NCBI GenBank assembly: GCA_015039365.1
Contig: WION01000458.1
Span: 1 to 41,981 of the forward strand
Source of the DNA: Amanita rubescens
Lineage: Eukaryota; Basidiomycota; Agaricomycetes; Agaricales; Amanitaceae
DNA length: 41,981 nt
Reading direction: 5' to 3'
The notes under the pieces are model-generated. The model did not search any database. It was not told the DNA's origin and worked only from the letters and a program-made list of their open reading frames with translations. The position numbers and the translations under genes were made by a program. Below are positions 10,433-18,794 of the stretch, piece after piece (the first letter of the stretch is position 1; the number at the start of each line of letters is the position of its first letter).

Positions 10433-12057
10433 ATGCCAAACACAAAGTTATCATTTCTCTCTCATCAAGTTCTCCCCCAGCCCAGGCTGCCCAGGATCAC
10501 TCTCATACCATCCCACAGTCAAACACCCCACTGCCAGTGCTTGCAGATAGTGCACTTCCATCAAGTAAACCAATATGATATCTTCACATTATCTGATTAT
10601 CTGACAGATACAACCAGATACAGAGGAGACACATATTAAATTTCTCAGGGAGCAATACCTATGCCTGCACTTTCGCATCCTTATCATTGGAAGGGCCAAT
10701 TCAGGAAGGACAACTATCATGGAGAAGGTTTGTGGTGTACTAGCAACAGGGACAAGGCCCATCATATATAAGAAGGATGGTAGTACATCATTTAACATGG
10801 TGAGTCAGATAAGGATGTATGCATGTACCCCCATTCACATGTAATAATAACAGGGAGTATCTGATATTGAAGAAGAGATTACATACCCTGGGAGTAACTT
10901 CATCTTCCATGCCCCTAGTATGGGTTTGAATCTGGTTCAACTGAGGAATTGGGAATTGTCTGGAAGTTCATTGAAAGGAGGTCTGCAGAAACTGAGCTGA
11001 AGAATCAGCTGCATGCAATTTGGTACTTTGTGTTATTCCTTTACATTACTGAAGGCTGATCAAGCCTCTAGGTACTGTATACCCATGGATGGCCCCCGTT
11101 CCATTCTACATTCAGAACTTGAATTCTTCAATAAAGGGACAGGCAGAGGTAAGTCCTGCTGATTTCATATCTCATCTTGTTGGTTTTGGAGAGATTATTC
11201 ATTGTTACTGCCTTTCCATTGACCAAATTGCCAAATTGCCACAGGATCTACTAATAGTAATCTACAGCACACTGACTAGTAAATATTTCATTCACAGTTC
11301 CATTGGTGGTTATGTTCACCAAATTTGATTATCAAATAATCAGGGAATTTGCAACTTGACTGACTTAAATGATGAAGATAAATGGGAGAGAGCCAGGGAA
11401 ATTGCTGACATCACTTTTCAGAAAGTTCATCTTCCTAAAGTTTTGAATACCAAATATCCTCCCAAGTTATGTGTGAGATTGGAAGGTGAGAATGGTGAAC
11501 ATTTATTTCTCCAAAGTGAAAAAGAAATCCTGCTTTATAGATGTGGATATGCCAAAGAAGAATTGCCCTGAATTAACTCAGATAATTGCTGATGCAATTG
11601 ATGATACCACTATACATCAACTTTTTGTTTCAACACAGATGAATAATCTGGATCTTTCAGTTAAATCTGCACTTCAGTGAGGGTCACATTCAAAATGTCA
11701 TTTACTAACATTGACATTGTTCAGACATGTTCTGAAACATAAACACTGGACATGGGATGATGTCATTCTCATAGTTCTCTCAAAATTTCCACATTTTGGG
11801 TATGCACTTTCATCAAACTGCACATAAGCATAGGATAAATCAACTGTCAACAGGTGGACAGGGAGGTAGGTGGCCTTCATATGGAATGATATGTGGATGA
11901 CTGCAAAAAGTTCATCAGGAGGTAAGTAACACTCCACTGCATTCACATGAAACCAAGATTAGTCATGCTTCAGATGGCCAAAAAACAACTGAGTGAAACA
12001 CAGGTTAGTTGTCACCACATTATTATTGGCAGGATCTGGTGCTATTGATATCAGTGG
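10433..12057 (+). CDS. Mushroom-type G-domain (AIG1/TRAFAC-like) GTPase, with two frame breaks
   Basis: A P-loop GTPase of a family expanded in mushrooms; role unknown. Exon 1 (10,433-10,564) carries a Pro/Ser/His-rich N-terminus. Exon 2 (10,608-10,799) has LHFRILIIGRANSGRTTIMEKVC, where the P-loop Lys of GxxxxGK(S/T) is Arg. Later parts are DIEEEITYPGSNFIFH, GSTEELGIVWKFIERRS, KNQLHAIWYCIPMD, the guanine-specificity motif TKFD after VPLVVMF, LPKVLNTKYPPKLCVRLE, LTQIIADAIDD, HQLFVSTQMNNLDLSVKSAL, and KHKHWTWDDVILIVLSKFPHF. Two one-base frame slips are needed, near 10,925 (TTT) and 11,356 (TT). The usual Asp of the DxxG motif is not visible ('FHAPSMGFE'). From about 11,854 the exons become very short (12 nt, then GAG at 11,919-11,921) and run into the micro-exon array. 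It may be a decayed gene or one affected by sequencing errors. Confidence 0.68.
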
Positions 12058-14518
12058 GTAAGTGAAATTGACCTTGCATATGTACTAGATCTGATATATT
12101 GTCATGACAATAGTTTGTGAGTAATGCTTCCATTTGTGATCAGTAATCTTGCTCCATAATATACAGGAAGTGAGTGATATCCAAATTCATTGCAGTTTTT
12201 GGTAAATTATCCCATTGTGTATTATATAACCAACAGCAAGTGAGTGATCTATTATGGTGATCAGATTTGTTAATTCAGTTTCCTGTGGATAGGGAGTGAG
12301 TGATACGACACTGCCTTGGCACGCCACATCTAACCTGTTTAAAGAAAGTAAGCAGCATCGAAGTTTATGAATCAGACATGACTCAATGAACAATAGAAAG
12401 TTGGTGACATATTGTTATCTGAAAGAGAGCTTCAACAAATTTTATTCAATTAATAACAGGAAGCAAGTGGCATTTCATTTCTATCCCCTTATGAACATTA
12501 CATCTTATCCTAAAATAATAGACAGTAAATATTTCTCATTTTCAAAGCCTAGGCTTGACCAACTATTGCAAAACAAACAGGATGTATGTGATACTTTGTG
12601 AGATGTGAATCCATGATGAATATGAAATGCTATGGCAAAAGAGAGTCAGTGACATTCTTTTTTTTTTCCAACTTGTTATGCTACATATGTAACTCCATTC
12701 TAAAAGGAAGTGAGTGGTGCTGGCCACTCTGCTTCAAGACAATTTGGACATTCCTTTGTTTTACAGATTGTGAGTGATATTGCAAGTTTTGTGGAATGCA
12801 GTGGGATCACAACAAACATAGAAGGTTAGCAGCATGCCACATTGGTTCAGTGGTTCAAAAGACAGTTATCAAAATTATTGCCTATTGCCAACAGTGTGTG
12901 AGTACTACATTGCAAACATTTCTGAAAAGTTGTTCTATCTATATTTTCCCTATGACTGATAGGATGTGAGTGACATTGAAGATTCTTGTGGAAGGCAGGC
13001 TCATCACATCTTTTCCTATAACTTCACTAGGAAGTGGGTGACATTCAATGCACAATTTATGAAAGGCAATCTCATCCTAGTATGACCAACAGGGAGTGAG
13101 TGCTAGACATTGCACATGTTGAGGAAGGCAGTCTCATTACATCTTTTCCTATGACCAACAGTTTGTGAGTAACATTATACATTTTGTAAAAGACAGTTTC
13201 ATCACTTCTTTTCCTATGACCCACAGGGAGCAGTGAGTGACATTGCACATTTTATGAAGACAGTCTCATTATCATACTTCCTTTCCCATGACCATTGACA
13301 AACAGTTTGTGAGTGACAAGTTGCACATTTTTGAAAGGCAGTCTCATGGCATCTTCAATTCCTGTGACCAACAGGAAGTGAGGGACACATTCAAGTGCAT
13401 GAAGTTGTGAATGGCAGTCTCATCACATCTTTTCTATGACCAACAGCTTGTGAGTGACATTGGACATGTTGTGACAGGCAGTCTCATCACATCTTTTCCA
13501 ACTATGACCAACAGCTTGTGAGTGACATTGACTCAACAGTTTGTGAGAGGCAGTTTCATTGAATCTTTTCCTATGACCTACAGTTTGTGAGTTTGCACAT
13601 TTGGTGGAAGGCAGTTGGCACATTATCACATCTTTTCCTCTGACCCAGGCTGTGAGTGACATTGCACATTTTGTGAAATGCAGTCTACATCCTTTCCTGT
13701 GACCAACAGTTTGTGAGTGACATTGCACATTTTGTGAAAGGCACTCTCATCACATCTTTTGTCTCTGATGGACAGGGAGTGAGTGACATTCATTTTGAGA
13801 AAGGCACTCTATCATATCTTTTCCTGTGACAAACAGGGAGTGAGTTATACTGCACATTTTGTGAAAGGCAGTCTCATCACATCTTTTCCTATACCAACAG
13901 CAGGTGAGTGACATTCCACATTTCTGAAATGCAGTCTCATCACATCTTTTCCTATAACCAACAGCGAGTGAGTGACATTGCACATAAGTTCATAAGATGC
14001 AGTCTCATCACATCTTTTCCTATGATGAACAGTTTGTGAGTGATGACATTGCACACTTTGAGAAAGGCAGTCCCATTGCATCTTTTCCTATGACTGACAG
14101 CTTGTGAGTGACATTGCATATTTTTGTGAAAGGGTGTTTCATCCTATCTTTTCCTACTATGACCAACAGCAAGTGAGCAACATTGTGCATTGTTGTGAAA
14201 CAGTCTGATCACATCTTATCCTATGAACAACAGCGAGTATGTGATATTATTACACACTGTTGTGGAACAGTGTCACATCTTTTCCCATGACCAACAGAAA
14301 GTGAGTGGCATTTTGTGAACACTTCCAAAAGGTAGTCTCATCATGTCCTACATATGTACTGTACTATATCAGGAAGTGAGCACATAGTCTCACCTTTTCT
14401 ATTTCTTTGCCTTACATTATCATTGTCAATAGATTGTAAGATTCTATATCAGCTTACCCAATCCCAGGGCCTCACATGATTGTCCTCTGACTTACATCAT
14501 GATTTCTTTGATTTTCAG
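12055..14518 (+). repeat. Array of about 37 intron-like units separated by 3-nt mini-exons
   Basis: Each unit starts with a donor-like hexamer (mostly GTGAGT; also GTAAGC, GTATGT, GTCAGT, GTTAGC, GTGGGT and one GCAAGT at 12,463) and ends in AG, usually ACCAACAG after a TCCTATGAC branch-like motif. Units are 49-73 nt. The interval between AG and the next donor is exactly 3 nt in 37 of 38 cases. Examples: TGG 12,055; TTT 12,114; GAA 12,167; CAA 12,237; GGA 12,293; AAA 12,345; GAA 12,460; ACA 12,522; GAT 12,581; AGA 12,642; ATT 12,767; AAG 12,822; TGT 12,895; CTT 13,447; GCT 13,649; CAG 13,901; CGA 13,965; CAA 14,170; AAA 14,298; ATT 14,433. The exception is a 6-nt GGAGCA at 13,227-13,232. Units from about 12,966 on share one body; earlier ones share only ends and spacing. 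The last unit (14,436-14,518) runs straight into another GTGAGT. Similar AG-triplet-GT sites occur at 14,572-14,574 (TGT) and 14,746-14,748 (TTT). The pattern is seen directly; splicing is inferred. Confidence 0.85.
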
Positions 14519-14852
14519 GTGAGTGAAACTGACTTATGAAACATCAAATTTCATATCAGCCCACATGCTAGTGTGTATGTCTGATGGTACATTGAAGGAT
14601 TTACTCTTTTTTATGATTAGCATGCACTTCTTTCTATGTTTGGAGGTCAACAAAAGAACTTTTTAGTTGATGTATGTATGGTTTGTTTTTCTTGTAATTT
14701 AATACTGACACTATTGCAATAAGCCTACTTCTTGCCAAATTTTAGTTTGTAAATCTTTCCACTTCATTTGCTCTATTTATGCTGAAACTCTCAAGCAATT
14801 ATTTTCATTGCCAAGTTATCATTTTGGATCAACAAACCATTTCTTCCATCAG

Positions 14853-16527
14853 TCACGGAAGCTTTGGATCAATTCAAGCACAAAGGCTTTGTTGAGAAGC
14901 TGAAGACTGACATTACACCTACTACTCTTGTGCATTCTGGTTATCAAGATTTGGTCCAATTCCTCTACAAGCAGGTGACTAACATTGATGGTGTGTGCCT
15001 TACCTACTCATACACCACATATGAACAATTCATGGCACAGCAAGTTTCCATTTGCCTTGGGACCAGGAGGAAAAAAATGGTGACAATGCACCCATGGAAG
15101 CATTGCTTGAAATCATCCTTAAGGTATTCAAGTTGTACTTCCCAAGCATCAGTGTACCACAGAGTCTAACTCACAACCACTAGTCAACAGCACGTGGTGG
15201 TTCAATGGCTAAAACATCTGCCCATGATTTTATGGGTGAATTGTTGCATCTATCTGAATATTCTGTCTCAGCATCTGAACTGAGCACCTTAAACATTGAG
15301 TCATTGCTTGATTTTATTCTCCATGTATGTATGTATACACTCTTTTGTTAGTCTATGTGCAATATTTTCCCTTTAGTCACTCTGCCATGACAAATTACAC
15401 ATTCAGAGTGAAAATCAAAAGGCTAGGAGGCTCATGCTTGAACTGGTGTCCAAGAAAAATATCATCCCAAAATCTCTTTTTGTGACAGATGTCAAAACTG
15501 CCAAGATGACAGTGATTGGTATTGGAGGCTTTGGGCGTGTTTTCAAGGGTGCATACAAAGGATTGCCAGTAGCATTGAAAGTGGTGGACAGGGGCCATAC
15601 CAATGTTAGTGCTTTTCTAAGTTTTTATTTTTTAACAATTCTGAAAAGTTTAATAAGAACTCACTTAGTAAAGACTTTTGCCAGGAGGCTCTAACATGGA
15701 AATCACTCTCACACCATTTTATCCTTCCTCTCTTAGGGATATTTGAGGAGGGATCACAGCTCTTTCTCGTGTCACCGTTCATGGCAAATGGGACATTGAC
15801 TGGATGGAGAAAGACTCAGCAGGAGCCAATCAAGATTAATGAGATCCACAGAGTGGTGGGACTCCTGCACGTACTTTGTGATGAATTTGCTAACATCTTC
15901 TACATAGATGCTAGAGGTAGCAGAAGGTGTGAAGTATCTTCACTCAGAAGGAATTGTACATGGTGACTTGCATGGGGTAAGGATTCCAATATCTTTGTGC
16001 CTCCCAAATCAATTCATCACATTATTTACCAGCATAATGTCCTCCTTAATTCTGAATTCCATTGCCAAATCACTGATTTTGGATCAACTCGACATTTCGA
16101 AGCCATTGTTACACGATCTACAACAGCATTTGCTATCAATTTTGTTGCACCCGAACTCTTTGGCATGTGCACCACGTGTGGTCTGTTCGACTGTGATGGA
16201 TGTCAGAGAGATCAGGCTTTACTGAAAAGAAGCAAAACAATGGCAACAGACGTTTATGCTTTCGGTTGCCTTTATTATGCAGTGTGTATAGATTTTTGCT
16301 TGATTGGTGCATTGATCCAAGACCTTAAACAGACATTCTTTGGTTCCGTTCCTTTTCATGACAAGACCGACATTCAAATTCTTCGACTAGTCACAAATGG
16401 AAAGCGCCCGGATCGATTAGAAAGTCCGAGAATGGAAGACGATACCTGGCATCTCATTCAGAGATGTTGGGAGTCCATTCCTTCTAAACGCTCGACGATA
16501 AAGGACATTGCGGCGGCATTGGCTTGA
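14853..16527 (+). CDS. TKL-like Ser/Thr protein kinase with unknown N-terminal domain
   Basis: The N-terminal exon encodes TEALDQFKHKGFVEKLKTD, then TTLVHSGYQDLVQFLYKQV and SYTTYEQFMAQ, a domain I cannot name. It breaks at the A7 run 15,071-15,077, where one more A would continue NGDNAPMEALLEIILK. Later exons give HDFMGELLHLSEYSVSASEL and LMLELVSKKNIIPKSLFVTD. The kinase domain follows: glycine loop GIGGFGRVFKG, VALKVV with the ATP-binding Lys, YLHSEGIVHGDLHG (HGD in place of HRD), ITDFGSTRH with intact DFG, FVAPELFG, TDVYAFGCLYYA, and WHLIQRCWESIPSKRSTIKDI near the end. The kinase core looks catalytically complete. Introns are short; for example, 16,283-16,331 joins LYYA to TFFGSVPFHD. It lies directly after the GTPase and intron array on the same strand with no clear separate start. 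It may therefore be the 3' part of one long gene. Confidence 0.75.
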
Positions 16528-16529
16528 GG

Positions 16530-17517
16530 TCTGTCTAATAAATCCACTTCAGAACTTAACTGAGCTGACGGAATGGGCCAAGAGTGTCGTCACTAACCGA
16601 ATTCCAGTCATTTCACAATTTGTCATCGATGTAATTTGTAGTGCTCACGAATTGGATATATTGTGGCGGTATTCACATGCTCGTAAGTTTGTGATATATA
16701 CTATCGCCGACTCGCTGGCTTGGTAACATGCCCAGTCAGTTGAAATAAGTACACGATGTAGTATTCCTGGCCGCTTTGCTGCCGGACGTGATCACGGGCT
16801 GGGATTGGCAGGCAAAGGGGATTGCAAGCTGTTTTTTGGAAGCGAGAGGCCTAAGCGCAGCCCTTAGATACGAAAACATGAGACGGTTAAAATATTGCTT
16901 GCACTGTTTACGGGTGCGTCGATTGCGTTATCACCTTGTGCTTTTGGGGGAGCTTGCGACCCCTTTGTTGACTTTCTTTGTAGGACGCAACGGCGCAAAT
17001 CGACATACAGATTTTAACTCTTGAGGTTTCATTGCAGGTTTAGAACCGTTACCTCATTGTCGCCGCAGCGCACGGATCCACTCCTCGCGCGGTACCCCGT
17101 GTCACAGGCACGTATGCGAATGCCGACCGACGTTTGACGTCATTTGGTTTATTTGATTCAGGGTTGTCGATATTGTGAGCAAGTATGCAGGAGGAGCATT
17201 ATCTGGGCCGGCGCGCACGCGTGCGTGGTTTCATATTGAAACTTCAGCAGAGAGGGCTAGTAAGGTTGGCGTCAGCGAAGTGACTCGTATTTCCCAACGA
17301 TGCTATTCTCCGTAAATCCTCGTGCACGATGCGCTGATAAAATTATCAACTTGCGGAACGGGGAGGGCAAGGATTTGTGAGATTACCTTTGGATACTTAT
17401 CGCACGCGTCACAGAGCCTCTGAATCGTGCACCTCATGGTTCAAAGGTAGCGGGTGATTGATAAACCTGGGCTTTCGTCTCCTTTTTGTTCCTTTTGACT
17501 GTATACGGCAGGTAGAG
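16530..17517. other. Intergenic region
   Basis: I see no coding signal I can support between the kinase stop and the small coiled-coil gene. It contains several GC-rich palindromic bits such as GGCGCGCACGCGTGCG near 17,210, and normal CpG density. Confidence 0.5.
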
Positions 17518-17690
17518 ATGGAAGGAGAGAGAACAAGTCATGAGATTTGTCAGGAGAGCTTCGGAGGCCTGAGGGTTCAAGCGTTCAAGGAAAGGTGAGA
17601 TGCGCGCCCGCACCCTCACTCATTCCCGCGGTCTCCCGCTGCATCTGATGCGCGCCCTACAACGTCCTAGATCAGCCGTTCCTACCCTCA

Positions 17691-18110
17691 TTGGGCCCGC
17701 GCCCCTCCACTGATATCCCTGTTGTATCCGTCACGCGTCACGCGCGCCCTTTCCCCTTTCCGTCAGGCCTTCTGGCAGTGTTGCTACGGGTTCTCATCGA
17801 CTCGGGGTGTCACCGACTCCGGTCACTCGAAAAACTTGGTGACCAAGTGGGATTTCTCACGTTGGAGCGAGTGGGGCTTAGGAGCGAACGGGAAGCGAGA
17901 GAACGCCTGCTACGAACGCAGGAGGAGAAAGAGCAACGTCTGTTGAAACAAGAATTGGGGAAATTGAAGCTGGAATCGCAGCAGAAGTATCGTGATTTGC
18001 AAGCACATCTAGAGCATCAAGGCGAGGAAAACGGCGAGTCGCCTCCAGGATATGATGAAGATGTATATTATCCATTTCGACGCACCAACACCCTGGTCCC
18101 TCTGATCTAA
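17691..18110 (+). CDS. Small coiled-coil protein, 5' end unresolved
   Basis: The open frame ends at 18,110 and from about 17,880 encodes a clear charged coiled coil (SEREARERLLRTQEEKEQR then LLKQELGKLKLESQQKYRDL), followed by a Gly/Pro-rich tail (SPPGYDEDVYYPF). There is no ATG in this frame, so a first exon must lie upstream; one candidate begins at about 17,518 (MEGERTSHEICQES). A second frame over 17,760-17,880 (FWQCCYGFSSTRGVTDSGHS) also looks protein-like, suggesting an intron or frame slip. I do not recognise the family. Tail and coil are well supported, the rest is not. Confidence 0.4.
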   Translation: MGPRPSTDIPVVSVTRHARPFPFPSGLLAVLLRVLIDSGCHRLRSLEKLGDQVGFLTLERVGLRSEREARERLLRTQEEKEQRLLKQELGKLKLESQQKYRDLQAHLEHQGEENGESPPGYDEDVYYPFRRTNTLVPLI

Positions 18111-18446
18111 CCAGAATTCCGATGATTTCTTAGCCTATCGGGTTTTTTTACTTTGATTACTGTCGTCCACATGCCACCTCCCTTCTTCTGTAGCTTCAGC
18201 CTGTAAGATACACGAATATACTATGCAGAGCGTTTATGTCCATTCAGGGTTAGTTCTCTCTGGAGTCTTCAAGGCGTATTTCTTCTATTCGCAAGGCCCT
18301 TCCGGTGCATAGGCTGAGCTTCGAGAGAACGCTGATAATCGGGTCCGTCGCCGTTGTGAGCCTCGTACCACCCCCGTCGGAATCCCCGATACAATACCTC
18401 CTCATTAATCGATATCGTCCGAGGATAGGTGAAATGCGGCACGGAT

Positions 18447-18650
18447 AAACAACGACCAAAGCAAATGTGAGTTGTTCTTGCGTTACGGGCGAGTGATGCT
18501 GACGGGCCGGAAGGGATAGGTCTGTGTTTGATATATTTTGTGGGGCGTTCAACGAGTAGGATATCGCACACACGAGTTGGAATTTTGAAGACAGACGCTG
18601 GGAATAGCACCTCCTCTTCGACCCCGCTTGATGACTAGTCGGCATGGTAT
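18447..18650 (+). repeat. Dispersed repeat, copy B
   Basis: Matches copy A at 9369-9600 over about 150-200 bp with small indels, beginning ACAACGACCAAAGCAAATGT. Just before it, GAGGATAGG resembles GAGGATAAAG of the F-box gene end. No F-box domain or long open frame remains here, so it is a truncated fragment or a small shared element. Confidence 0.75.
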
Positions 18651-18794
18651 TCAAATCGAAACTGAGGCTCGTCGCGAGCAGTCAAGTTAAACTGACAAGA
18701 GTGGATAACTTGATTGCATTTCGGATCACCCCACGACGCTGCGCCAAACAGAACCTAAACAGAACCCAATAGTAATAGATTTCTCCTAGGCTTA

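Larger units (their letters stand above)
10381..16085. other. CpG-depleted, A+T-rich block with sharp edges
   Basis: Reading line by line I count 14 CpG dinucleotides in about 5.7 kb. The next 460 bp (16,081-16,540) hold about 21, and the 60 bp before the block hold three. Three of the 14 lie close together at 12,305-12,360. The block covers the GTPase, the intron array and most of the kinase, and ends inside an uninterrupted kinase exon. TG and CA are abundant, as expected if methylated CpG decayed. Confidence 0.85.

Noticed and set aside
13423..14081. Minus-strand open frames over the array that give repeated His/Ser-rich peptides
   Set aside because: They are the reverse of the repeated intron-like units, overlap in several frames and have no start or splice context. 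The plus-strand splice pattern explains the sequence better.
12966..14297. CRISPR-like array
   Set aside because: The conserved part is longer than the 3-nt variable part, no spacer-sized variable segments exist, and the genome is eukaryotic.
12055..14435. Plain minisatellite without function
   Set aside because: Diverged units keep donor, acceptor and 3-nt spacing while losing the rest, which a neutral repeat would not do. Still the main alternative until transcripts are seen.
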